DNA of 18,865 bases from Pseudobowmanella sp964228145 (GTDB lineage Bacteria; Pseudomonadota; Gammaproteobacteria; Enterobacterales; Alteromonadaceae): the NCBI GenBank assembly GCA_964228145.1, contig CAXQZJ010000145.1:1-18865 (forward strand), read 5' to 3'. Positions within the stretch are counted from its first letter, which is position 1; the number at the start of each line of letters is the position of its first letter. Below, piece by piece: positions 7,694-14,853 of the stretch. Both the position numbers and the translations under genes were made by a program. The notes beneath the pieces were generated by a model. That model worked only from the letters and a program-made list of their open reading frames with translations. It searched no databases and was not told the DNA's origin.

Positions 7694-8521
7694 ATGCAGT
7701 ATCAGCACATTATTGATGAAATGCGGGTCTTACCCCACATTGATGTAGGATTCGAAATCAGACGCAGAATTGATTTCATTAAGTCGTACTTACGAGAAAG
7801 TGGTGCGCGCTCACTGGTGTTAGGTATCAGTGGCGGAATCGATAGCTGTACCTTGGGGCGTTTAGCACAACTCGCCATAGATGAACTCAACAGCGAGCAT
7901 GGCACTCACTATCAGTTCATCGCTGTTCGTTTGCCATACGATGTTCAAGCTGATGAAGATGACGCGCAAGCGTCTCTTACCTTTATCAATGCATCAAAAG
8001 TTGTCACGGTCAATGTCAAACCCGGCGCTGATGGCATAGAGCAAGCGTGCCTTGCAGCGCTGAACAATGATTCAGAGGCTGATGCAGCCAAACAGGATTT
8101 TGTAAAGGGTAACACCAAAGCCCGTACCAGAATGGTCGCTCAGTATCATATTGCCGGGCTATATGATGGGCTGGTTTTGGGTACTGACCATAGCGCTGAA
8201 AACATCACTGGTTTTTATACCAAGTTTGGTGATGGCGCCTGTGATTTGGCGCCGCTATTTGGCTTGAGTAAACGCCAGGTCAGGGCACTTGCCAGAGAGC
8301 TGGGCGCACCTGAGCATGTGATAACGAAAGCGCCCACAGCTGATTTGGAGTCATTGAGCCCACAAAAAGCTGATGAGGACGCATTGGGTTTGAGTTACGA
8401 TCAGATAGATGATTTTCTTGAAGCCAAACCGGTAGCCCCAGAGGTTGCTGAGCGGATAAATTATATTTATCAGCGTACGCAACATAAAAGAAAGCCAATT
8501 CCGACCATTTACGACATTTAG
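7694..8521 (+). CDS. nadE: Ammonia-dependent NAD+ synthetase NadE
   Basis: NadE catalyses the last step of NAD synthesis: deamido-NAD + ATP + NH3 gives NAD + AMP + PPi, in the cytoplasm. The 275-aa length equals that of E. coli NadE, and there is no N-terminal nitrilase (glutaminase) domain, so this is the ammonia-using form. Residues 46-51, SGGIDS, form the ATP-pyrophosphatase P-loop. Other family segments visible are FIAVRLPYDVQADE, FVKGNTKARTRM, VLGTDHSAENITGF, KFGDGACDLAPLFGL and KAPTADLE. The ATG at 7694 has only a weak Shine-Dalgarno (AGG about 12 nt upstream), but no better start is visible and the N-terminus aligns with the E. coli protein. glnB follows 11 nt downstream, giving a likely two-gene operon that ends in a hairpin terminator. 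Confidence 0.95.
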   Translation: MQYQHIIDEMRVLPHIDVGFEIRRRIDFIKSYLRESGARSLVLGISGGIDSCTLGRLAQLAIDELNSEHGTHYQFIAVRLPYDVQADEDDAQASLTFINASKVVTVNVKPGADGIEQACLAALNNDSEADAAKQDFVKGNTKARTRMVAQYHIAGLYDGLVLGTDHSAENITGFYTKFGDGACDLAPLFGLSKRQVRALARELGAPEHVITKAPTADLESLSPQKADEDALGLSYDQIDDFLEAKPVAPEVAERINYIYQRTQHKRKPIPTIYDI

Positions 8522-8532
8522 GGAGAAATACC

Positions 8533-8877
8533 ATGGGAATGAAAAAAATCACTGCAATCATCAAGCCGTTCAAGATGGACGATGTGCGCGAAGCACTGGC
8601 GGATATTGGGATTACTGGTATGACGGTGACTGAGGTGAAAGGATTTGGTCGTCAAAAAGGCCATACTGAACTGTACCGGGGTGCTGAATACCAGGTAGAT
8701 TTTCTTCCCAAGAATCACATTGAGTTGGTGGTGCAAGATAGTTTGGTAGATCAGTGTGTTGAAGCCATCATCAATGCTGCGAAAACCGGAAAAATAGGTG
8801 ACGGCAAGATCTTTGTCACCGACGTTGAACGCGTTATCCGAATCCGCACCGGCGAAGAAAATGAAAACGCTGTGTGA
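8533..8877 (+). CDS. glnB: Nitrogen regulatory protein P-II (GlnB)
   Basis: PII is a trimeric cytoplasmic signal protein that binds ATP/ADP and 2-oxoglutarate and is uridylylated by GlnD. It tunes glutamine synthetase adenylylation, the NtrB kinase and other targets. The sequence is very close to E. coli GlnB: KKITAIIKPFK, VTEVKGFGRQKGHTELYRGAEY, then TGKIGDGKIFV and RVIRIRTGEE. The uridylylated T-loop tyrosine is Tyr53 here (Tyr51 if counted from the second Met at 8539). ITGMTVTEVKG and VDFLPK favour GlnB over GlnK, and no amtB lies beside it. GGGAG at 8521-8525 sits 7 nt before the ATG at 8533, which favours that start over 8539. The Shine-Dalgarno overlaps the nadE stop, so the two are probably co-translated. 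Confidence 0.93.
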   Translation: MGMKKITAIIKPFKMDDVREALADIGITGMTVTEVKGFGRQKGHTELYRGAEYQVDFLPKNHIELVVQDSLVDQCVEAIINAAKTGKIGDGKIFVTDVERVIRIRTGEENENAV

Positions 8878-8910
8878 GTGATTCAAGGTTTAGGTTAAAT
8901 TAATCAGGAA

Positions 8911-8932
8911 GGCAGATTTAATCTGCCTTTTT
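8911..8932 (+). terminator. Intrinsic terminator of nadE-glnB
   Basis: GGCAGAT (8911-8917), a TTA loop and ATCTGCC (8921-8927) form a perfect 7-bp stem followed by five T. It lies 33 nt after the glnB stop and before the separately initiated cytochrome b561 gene. Confidence 0.85.
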
Positions 8933-8960
8933 ACTTTTCTATTTTGCAGGGATAGCAGCA

Positions 8961-9467
8961 ATGGCAAGTCGTTCTCGGATCTTAGATAGAAGTTTACATT
9001 GGATATCAGCTGTACTTCTCCTGCTGATGTTGATGACCTTATCTTCCCAATTGCATCAGGTAAATTGGGAAGTAAAAGGTCAGCTGGCGCATCGACAAGA
9101 TGCGGTTGAGCTCCATGCAATCATGGGCTTAATGCTGGTTGTAGTTATGCTGATTCGACTAATTTTTCCTCTTTTGTCCTCTGTACCTATGGTTCGGATG
9201 CAGCCGACATCGGCGACACACGGTTTTTTTATCAGGCTAACTCACAGCGCGCTTTACGTTTCCATTCTGGGATTGGCTGTGACTGGCTTGATGATGGTTA
9301 ATAACTACGAAATACCGCTGATGGTTGCGGGTATCAGTATTGCTCAAGACAAGCAGGCTTTTTATGCTAACTTCACTCAATGGCATGAAATTCACATGAT
9401 ACTTAAGCAAGTTATGTGGTGGCTAATTGGCTTACATTTAGCAGGTGTGCTGTACGCTAAAAAGTGA
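8961..9467 (+). CDS. Cytochrome b561 family protein
   Basis: This is a small inner-membrane di-heme b-type cytochrome of the bacterial b561 family, thought to pass electrons between the quinone pool and periplasmic or membrane partners. Its exact partner cannot be told from the sequence. At 168 aa it has four predicted membrane segments: about 12-30, 50-72, 94-113 and 146-166. Candidate heme-ligand histidines lie within or next to them: His13 (SLHWIS), His52 (ELHAIMG), His142 or His145 (WHEIHMILK) and His159 (GLHLAG). These positions match the b561 pattern. AGGGA (8948-8952) lies 8 nt before the ATG. The gene stands between two terminators and so is probably transcribed alone. No specific gene symbol is justified. 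Confidence 0.85.
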   Translation: MASRSRILDRSLHWISAVLLLLMLMTLSSQLHQVNWEVKGQLAHRQDAVELHAIMGLMLVVVMLIRLIFPLLSSVPMVRMQPTSATHGFFIRLTHSALYVSILGLAVTGLMMVNNYEIPLMVAGISIAQDKQAFYANFTQWHEIHMILKQVMWWLIGLHLAGVLYAKK

Positions 9468-9488
9468 CATGGGTATAGCTATTCAGTG

Positions 9489-9508
9489 GGCCCCAAAGCA
9501 TTGGGGCC
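9489..9508. repeat. Perfect 8-bp inverted repeat after cytochrome b561
   Basis: GGCCCCAA (9489-9496) and TTGGGGCC (9501-9508) flank an AGCA tetraloop. The hairpin would be strong and GC-rich but has no T-run on either side, so it is not an intrinsic terminator by itself. It lies 6 nt before the A-tract of the bidirectional terminator and could protect the 3' end of the transcript or slow the polymerase. Confidence 0.6.
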
Positions 9509-9514
9509 AGAATG

Positions 9515-9552
9515 AAAAAAACGCACCAAAGCAGGACTTTAGGTGCGTTTTT
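9515..9552. terminator. Bidirectional terminator between cytochrome b561 gene and bamD
   Basis: AAAAACGCACC (9517-9527) pairs with GGTGCGTTTTT (9542-9552). An inner AAAG/CTTT extension, one bulged A (9541) and a CAGGA loop complete the hairpin. The A-run on one side and the T-run on the other give a U-tract in both directions, so it can end both the cytochrome gene (+) and bamD (-). Confidence 0.85.
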
Positions 9553-9576
9553 CAATTCAGCATTAGCTAACTTACA

Positions 9577-10353
9577 TTACTCTCCGCTGGCTGACAGCGC
9601 GTTCGGGTAATTCAATAAAAGAGTAGCAGTGGCATTTTGTTTCAGCTCTTGCATGTTAAGTTGGTCATAGCACTCAATCATGATTAATAAGGCTTCTTTC
9701 ACGTGGGGTGTATCCGGGTAAGTTTCCACCACATATTGCCCTCTATTGGCTGCTGCAACCCACGCCTGACGCTTCATGTAGTATTTAGCAATGCTTAATT
9801 CATGTTTGGCCAGGCGATCTTTAATTGCCAACATGCGTAACTTGGCATCTGCGGCGTAGCGACTATCTGGAAATTTCTGGATCAAGGTTCTGAAGTCGTC
9901 AAAAGCCTGTCTGGCCCGGCTGGTATCGCGGTCAGCGCGGTCAATATTAAAAAACTCTTGGAACAAGTTTTTGTCCGCATCTAAGTTTACTAAGCCGCGC
10001 ATATGTAATGCGAAGTCGACGTCTGAATGGTTTGGGTTTAAGCGAATGAAGCGGTCTATGGTGGCGATAGCTTGTTCAGCATTGCCTGTTTTGTAATAAG
10101 CAAAAATCAGGTCGAGTTGAACTTGGTGGCTCAATGGTCCAAAAGGATATCTCGAGTCCAGAGCACTCAATGTTTGAACTGCTGCGTTGTAATTACCGGT
10201 GGTTAATTGTTCTTTAGCTCTGTCATAAAGAGCTTGTGGTCCGGCATTTTTGAGCACAGGATCTTGCTCATCCGGTGAACTTGAGCAAGCTGCCAGCACC
10301 ATCAATGTGCTAACGCAAGCAAGGCGACTCAGGTTTTTCATGGTTTTTTTCAT
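9577..10353 (-). CDS. bamD: Outer membrane assembly lipoprotein BamD
   Basis: BamD is the essential lipoprotein of the BAM complex, which folds beta-barrel proteins into the outer membrane; it binds BamA and substrate signals through TPR motifs. The chosen Met gives a lipoprotein signal with lipobox LAAC at residues 20-23 and Ser at +2, which fits outer-membrane sorting. The open frame upstream to 10452 has no such signal. A second Met at 10341 is also possible, and neither start has a strong Shine-Dalgarno. The mature part shows the BamD/YfiO pattern: LYDRAKEQLTTGNY, ALDSRYPFGPLSHQVQLDL, YYKTGNAEQAIATIDRFIRL and the loop FFNIDRADRD. At 258 aa it is close to the E. coli length of 245. It is divergent from rluD, as in E. 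coli. Confidence 0.93.
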   Translation of the reverse strand: MKKTMKNLSRLACVSTLMVLAACSSSPDEQDPVLKNAGPQALYDRAKEQLTTGNYNAAVQTLSALDSRYPFGPLSHQVQLDLIFAYYKTGNAEQAIATIDRFIRLNPNHSDVDFALHMRGLVNLDADKNLFQEFFNIDRADRDTSRARQAFDDFRTLIQKFPDSRYAADAKLRMLAIKDRLAKHELSIAKYYMKRQAWVAAANRGQYVVETYPDTPHVKEALLIMIECYDQLNMQELKQNATATLLLNYPNALSASGE

Positions 10354-10393
10354 AGTTGCTATCAGTCTCACGTTCAGACGCGAGTAAAAATCC

Positions 10394-10431
10394 GTTAGAA
10401 TGTATAATCTTATAAAGCACCGCATTCTAAC
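10394..10431. promoter_or_regulatory. Divergent bamD/rluD promoter region with 9-bp inverted repeat
   Basis: GTTAGAATG (10394-10402) and its exact inverted copy CATTCTAAC (10423-10431) are separated by 20 bp. Between them lies an AT-rich core with TATAAT (10403-10408, + strand) and TATAAA (10411-10416). TATAAT is a plausible -10 for rluD, about 70 nt upstream of its start, although no good -35 is seen at 15-18 nt. The core lies 50-80 nt upstream of bamD on the other strand and could also hold its -10. The dyad looks like an operator placed over a shared promoter; no known regulator's site was recognised. Confidence 0.45.
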
Positions 10432-10480
10432 CCAGCGATTTGGGTTATGCACAGGTAAATTGCCCAGAAATCAGGCTCCC

Positions 10481-11452
10481 ATGCACGAAACATTAGAACT
10501 CAGTGAAATAGTACCGGACATTTTGTTCGGCAAACGGTTAGATCAAGCTTTAGCCGAAATGTTCCCCGATTATTCGCGATCGCGCATAAAAGAGTGGATT
10601 TTGGCCGGGCAAGTGACGTTAGACGGCTCTGTGTGTGACAAACCCAGAGAAAAGTTACGTGGCGGTGAAGAGGTGCTGATCAAAACCACCTTGGAAACCC
10701 AGGTTCAACATAAGCCGCAAAAAGACATTAAACTGAACATTGTCTATGAAGACGATGCGATCATGGTGATCGACAAGCCCGCCGATTTAGTTGTTCATCC
10801 AGGGGCGGGTAATGCACAGGGCACTGTATTAAACGCCTTGCTGGCCCATTACCCTCAGATTGAGTTGGTTCCCCGAGCCGGTATCGTTCATCGCCTCGAC
10901 AAGGACACAACCGGTTTAATGGTGGTAGCCAAAACGGTAGAAGCGCAAACACATTTAGTGGAGCAACTGCAGGCGCGCGAGATCAGCCGAGAATACGAAG
11001 CTGTGGTGTATGGCTTACTCGTTGCTGGCGGCACTGTGGACGCGCCTATCGGCCGACACCAGACTAAACGAACTAGTATGGCGGTACGAGAAAACGGAAA
11101 GCCCGCGGTGACACATTACCGGGTTAAAGAAAAATTTCGTGCGCATACTCATTTGCGCCTTAAATTAGAATCAGGTCGAACCCACCAGATACGTGTGCAT
11201 ATGGCACATCTTACCCATCCACTGGTAGGCGATCCCTTGTATGGTGGAAGGCCCCGCCCTCCGAGAAAGGCAACGCCTGAGCTTGGTGATATGCTGCGTA
11301 AATTTAATCGTCAGGCTCTGCATGCTATCCAGCTGGAGCTGACCCATCCTACCACGGGAGAATGGATGAGCTGGACCTCACCATTACCTGATGATTTTGT
11401 TCAGCTACTTGAGGTCATCAGGGCTGATACAGCATTGCATCCGGAGTTTTAA
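10481..11452 (+). CDS. rluD: 23S rRNA pseudouridine(1911/1915/1917) synthase RluD
   Basis: RluD converts three uridines in helix 69 of 23S rRNA to pseudouridine, a region that contacts tRNA and the small subunit. An S4 RNA-binding domain covers about residues 16-75 (GKRLDQALAEMF, SRSRIKEWILAGQVTLDG). The catalytic domain has the RluA-family motif HRLDKDTTGLMVVAK with catalytic Asp140, equivalent to E. coli Asp139. RTHQIRVHMAH and HPLVGDPLYGG are also family motifs. The start at 10481 (MHETLELSEIVPD) gives 323 aa, against 326 in E. coli. The frame is open upstream to 10400, but that stretch is the promoter region and has no family similarity. The stop overlaps the pgeF start by one base (TAATG), so the two are coupled. 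Confidence 0.95.
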   Translation: MHETLELSEIVPDILFGKRLDQALAEMFPDYSRSRIKEWILAGQVTLDGSVCDKPREKLRGGEEVLIKTTLETQVQHKPQKDIKLNIVYEDDAIMVIDKPADLVVHPGAGNAQGTVLNALLAHYPQIELVPRAGIVHRLDKDTTGLMVVAKTVEAQTHLVEQLQAREISREYEAVVYGLLVAGGTVDAPIGRHQTKRTSMAVRENGKPAVTHYRVKEKFRAHTHLRLKLESGRTHQIRVHMAHLTHPLVGDPLYGGRPRPPRKATPELGDMLRKFNRQALHAIQLELTHPTTGEWMSWTSPLPDDFVQLLEVIRADTALHPEF

Positions 11453-12174
11453 TGATTTGTACGCCACATTGGTCGCCCGGTCCTGGGGTAAAGTCCTATT
11501 ACACGGATCGCCTTGGCGGTTGCAGTGTGGCGCCCTATGACAGTTTTAATCTGGCGCTACACGTGGGTGACAACCCCGCTCATGTCGCTTTGCATCGTCA
11601 ACAATTACCCCTTGCACCGAGAACGTTTTGGCTTAATCAAGTCCATAGTAATCGGGTGGTCGAAGTTACCGAGTCTCAATTACTAACAACTGGCTTGCCT
11701 GATGCGGATGCAAGCTTCACGTCATTGCCTAATACTGTGTGTGCGGTGATGACAGCGGATTGTTTACCGGTACTGGTATCCGACCCGTCAAATGGCAGAG
11801 TTGCTGCTATTCACGCCGGCTGGCGCGGACTTGCCAATGGGATCATAGAAAATACGCTCAGTGCCATGGGATGCAGTGACTCTGCGCGTATTTGGATTGG
11901 CCCAGCCATAGGTTTTCAGCATTTTGAGGTGGGGGAAGAGGTGGTAGACGCCTTTCCGTCGGCTCAAGCTCATTGTTTTGCAGCGTTAGGTAATCAGAAG
12001 TGGTTGGCAGACCTTCCTGAAATAGCCCATCAGAAGCTGCGGGAGTTAGGCGGCTTCTGTGTAAGCCTCAGCCATTTATGTTCTTTTGCCAACAGAGAAC
12101 GTTTTTTTTCTTATCGACGAGACGGTCAGACAGGCCGCATGGTTAGTGGCATTTGGGTTGATCCTGATCAATAA
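11452..12174 (+). CDS. pgeF: PgeF/YfiH-family protein (peptidoglycan editing factor, multicopper-like fold)
   Basis: The YfiH/PgeF family has been described as laccase-like, as purine nucleoside phosphorylase-like, and in E. coli as a cytoplasmic hydrolase that removes wrongly incorporated L-serine from peptidoglycan precursors. The metal-site motifs are present: QVH with His65, TADCLP with Cys104, and HAGWRG with His121. These correspond to the Zn ligands known in E. coli YfiH. The RLGGCS and FNLALHVGD segments near the N-terminus and SYRRDGQTGRM near the C-terminus are also typical. At 240 aa the length is normal. The ATG overlaps the rluD stop. The order rluD-pgeF-clpB is conserved with E. 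coli. Which activity dominates here cannot be read from the sequence. Confidence 0.92.
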   Translation: MICTPHWSPGPGVKSYYTDRLGGCSVAPYDSFNLALHVGDNPAHVALHRQQLPLAPRTFWLNQVHSNRVVEVTESQLLTTGLPDADASFTSLPNTVCAVMTADCLPVLVSDPSNGRVAAIHAGWRGLANGIIENTLSAMGCSDSARIWIGPAIGFQHFEVGEEVVDAFPSAQAHCFAALGNQKWLADLPEIAHQKLRELGGFCVSLSHLCSFANRERFFSYRRDGQTGRMVSGIWVDPDQ

Positions 12175-12189
12175 GGCTTTAATAAGTAA

Positions 12190-12219
12190 CTTGAATCATT
12201 TCTGAGCTGTACCCACATA
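12190..12219 (+). promoter_or_regulatory. Candidate sigma-32 (heat-shock) promoter of clpB
   Basis: CTTGAAT (12190-12196) matches the sigma-32 -35 element CTTGAAA. About 15 nt downstream CCCACATAA (12212-12220) resembles the -10 element CCCCATnT. The site lies about 35 nt upstream of clpB, a classical heat-shock gene, which supports the call. The -10 match is imperfect. Confidence 0.6.
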
Positions 12220-12251
12220 ATAGCTATCATAAGTTTTGGTAGGTATAAATG

Positions 12252-14819
12252 ATGCGTTCCGATAAATTAACCAGTAAATTCCAGATCGCGATTTCTGATG
12301 CTCAGTCGCTGGCGCTTGGTCGCGACCATCAGTATATCGAACCCGTTCACTTACTCACGGCAATGCTAAATCAAGACGCTGGGTCAGTAAGACCTTTGCT
12401 CGATCAGGCCGGCGTGAACGTAAACAGCCTTCGCTCTTTGCTAGCTGAAGCCATTGATCACCTTCCTCAAGTTGAAGGCACGGCCGACGTACAGTTTGGT
12501 AAAGATGCCATCATGTTACTTAACATGACGGATAAACTAGCTCAAAAGCGCAAGGACCAATATATCAGCTCCGAATTATTCGTGCTTGCTGCCTGCGACG
12601 ATAAAGGCAAGCTGGGCGATATTTTGCGCCAGTCAGGGGCTGACAAACAACGCCTGGAAAAAGCCATCGATAATATGCGAGGCGGACAGAAAGTCACCGA
12701 TCCCAATGCTGAGGATGTTCGCCAGGCATTGGAAAAGTTCACCACGGATCTGACCGAACGAGCAGAGCAAGGTAAACTTGATCCCGTCATCGGCCGCGAT
12801 GAAGAAATTCGCCGAACGATTCAGGTTTTACAACGTCGCACTAAAAATAATCCGGTATTGATTGGTGAGCCTGGTGTAGGTAAAACAGCCATCGTTGAAG
12901 GCCTGGCGCAACGTATCGTTAACGGTGAGGTGCCCGAAGGCCTGAAAAGTAAACGTGTGCTGTCTTTAGACATGGGCGCATTGGTCGCTGGTGCCAAATA
13001 TCGAGGTGAGTTCGAAGAGCGGCTAAAAGCGGTCTTAAACGAACTGGCTAAGGAAGAAGGGCAGGTCATCCTGTTTATTGATGAGTTGCATACCATGGTT
13101 GGTGCGGGCAAAGGTGATGGGGCGATGGATGCTGGCAATATGCTCAAACCTGCCTTGGCCAGAGGAGAGTTACACTGTGTTGGTGCCACAACCTTGGATG
13201 AGTACCGTCAGTATATTGAGAAAGATGCAGCACTTGAGAGACGTTTTCAAAAAGTGCTGGTTGATGAACCCAGCGTAGAAGATACCATTGCGATTTTGCG
13301 CGGTTTGAAAGAGCGCTACGAACTTCACCATAGCGTTAACATTACCGATCCGGCCATCGTAGCTGCGGCCAGTTTGTCTCACCGTTATATCAGTGACCGG
13401 CAATTGCCGGATAAAGCCATCGATTTGATTGATGAGGCAGCATCCAGTATCCGCATGCAAATTGACTCTAAACCCGAGGAAATGGATCGGCTGGAACGCA
13501 GGATTATTCAATTAAAGTTGGAAGAGCAGGCATTGGCCAAGGAAACCGATGAAGCCAGTCATAAACGGTTGGAGCTGATTGAGCAAGAGCGAGAGCAATT
13601 GGAGTTTAAGTTTGCGGATTTGGAAAAGTTATGGAACCGTGAAAAAAATGCGATGCAAGGCACCCAACACATCAAGTCAGAATTGGAACAAGCGAAGTTA
13701 GACTTAGAGATTGCTCGCCGAGCAGGTGATTTAAGCCGTATGTCTGAACTTCAGTATGGACGTATTCCGGAACTGGAGATGCGTTTGGAACAGGCGTCCG
13801 ATACTGAGCAACAAGAATTTAACCTGTTGAAAAATAGGGTATCAGACAATGAAATCGCTGAAGTGTTGTCGAGGTGGACCGGTATACCTGTGGCCAAAAT
13901 GCTAGAAGGCGAAAAAGACAAACTGTTACGAATGGAAGAGGCATTGCACAGCAGGGTTATCGGTCAACACGAAGCGGTTAGTGCGGTTTCCAATGCCATT
14001 CGCCGTTCGCGGGCGGGACTTGCCGATCCCAACCGACCGATCGGTTCGTTTCTTTTTCTCGGTCCGACAGGGGTTGGTAAAACTGAATTGTGCAAGGCCT
14101 TAGCGGGTTTTATGTTCGATACTGAACAGGCTATGGTGCGCATTGATATGTCCGAATTTATGGAAAAACACTCTGTCGCCCGTTTAGTCGGTGCGCCCCC
14201 GGGTTACGTGGGATACGAAGAAGGCGGCTATCTGACAGAAGCAGTCAGACGCAAACCTTACTCGGTAATATTGCTCGATGAAGTAGAAAAAGCGCACCCT
14301 GATGTTTTCAATATTTTATTGCAAGTGTTAGATGACGGCCGTTTGACCGATGGTCAGGGACGTACGGTAGACTTTAAAAATACCGTTGTGATCATGACTT
14401 CTAACCTCGGTTCGGATGTGATTCAGGAATACAGTCAGCAAGGCCAGTACGACGAGATGAAAGCTAAGGTGATGGAGGTTGTCGGCATGAACTTCCGGCC
14501 AGAATTCATCAACCGTATTGACGATACCGTGGTATTTCACCCTCTGGCACAAGAGCAAATTAAAGACATAGCCAGTATTCAGCTGAAAGGCCTATTGGCA
14601 CGGCTCGAAGATAAAGGCTTTAATCTTGAAGTGACAGACAATGCTCTAAGCACGTTAGCTAACGCCGGTTTCGACCCTGTATTTGGGGCAAGACCGCTGA
14701 AACGAGCCATTCAACAGCAGATTGAAAACCCCTTAGCGCAAAAAATCCTGTCAGGAGATATTGTGCCCGATCAAACCATTGTTATTGATGCTGATGAACA
14801 AGGCTTAACGTTTCAATAA
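12252..14819 (+). CDS. clpB: ATP-dependent disaggregase chaperone ClpB
   Basis: ClpB is a hexameric AAA+ machine that, with DnaK, pulls polypeptides out of aggregates after heat stress in the cytoplasm. Domains in order: the N-terminal Clp repeats (about 1-145); NBD1 with Walker A GEPGVGKT at 205-212 and Walker B VILFIDE; the coiled-coil middle domain (about 405-525, with RRIIQLKLEEQAL); NBD2 with GPTGVGKT at 604-611 and VILLDEVEKAH; and the C-terminal small domain with FGARPLKRAIQQ. At 855 aa it nearly equals E. coli ClpB (857). The Met at 12252 aligns with the E. coli start and lies 8 nt after AGG; the adjacent upstream ATG at 12249 is also possible. A sigma-32-like promoter lies upstream and a strong terminator follows. 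The E. coli internal GTG start (Val149) is GTC here. Confidence 0.97.
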   Translation: MRSDKLTSKFQIAISDAQSLALGRDHQYIEPVHLLTAMLNQDAGSVRPLLDQAGVNVNSLRSLLAEAIDHLPQVEGTADVQFGKDAIMLLNMTDKLAQKRKDQYISSELFVLAACDDKGKLGDILRQSGADKQRLEKAIDNMRGGQKVTDPNAEDVRQALEKFTTDLTERAEQGKLDPVIGRDEEIRRTIQVLQRRTKNNPVLIGEPGVGKTAIVEGLAQRIVNGEVPEGLKSKRVLSLDMGALVAGAKYRGEFEERLKAVLNELAKEEGQVILFIDELHTMVGAGKGDGAMDAGNMLKPALARGELHCVGATTLDEYRQYIEKDAALERRFQKVLVDEPSVEDTIAILRGLKERYELHHSVNITDPAIVAAASLSHRYISDRQLPDKAIDLIDEAASSIRMQIDSKPEEMDRLERRIIQLKLEEQALAKETDEASHKRLELIEQEREQLEFKFADLEKLWNREKNAMQGTQHIKSELEQAKLDLEIARRAGDLSRMSELQYGRIPELEMRLEQASDTEQQEFNLLKNRVSDNEIAEVLSRWTGIPVAKMLEGEKDKLLRMEEALHSRVIGQHEAVSAVSNAIRRSRAGLADPNRPIGSFLFLGPTGVGKTELCKALAGFMFDTEQAMVRIDMSEFMEKHSVARLVGAPPGYVGYEEGGYLTEAVRRKPYSVILLDEVEKAHPDVFNILLQVLDDGRLTDGQGRTVDFKNTVVIMTSNLGSDVIQEYSQQGQYDEMKAKVMEVVGMNFRPEFINRIDDTVVFHPLAQEQIKDIASIQLKGLLARLEDKGFNLEVTDNALSTLANAGFDPVFGARPLKRAIQQQIENPLAQKILSGDIVPDQTIVIDADEQGLTFQ

Positions 14820-14823
14820 TCAA

Positions 14824-14853
14824 AAAAAACGGCCACAGGAGTGGCCGTTTTTT
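14824..14853. terminator. Bidirectional terminator between clpB and the TPR gene
   Basis: AAAAAACGGCCAC (14824-14836) pairs perfectly with GTGGCCGTTTTTT (14841-14853) around an AGGA loop. The 13-bp arms, with a 7-bp GC-rich inner stem, give a U-tract in both directions. It can end clpB (+) and the convergent TPR gene (-), whose TGA stop shares base 14853. Confidence 0.9.

Noticed and set aside
8518..8886. 122-codon minus-strand open frame covering glnB
   Set aside because: It mirrors the glnB gene exactly and has no recognisable protein.
12821..13511. Minus-strand open frames of more than 110 codons inside clpB
   Set aside because: They are antisense to highly conserved AAA+ coding sequence and have no independent support.
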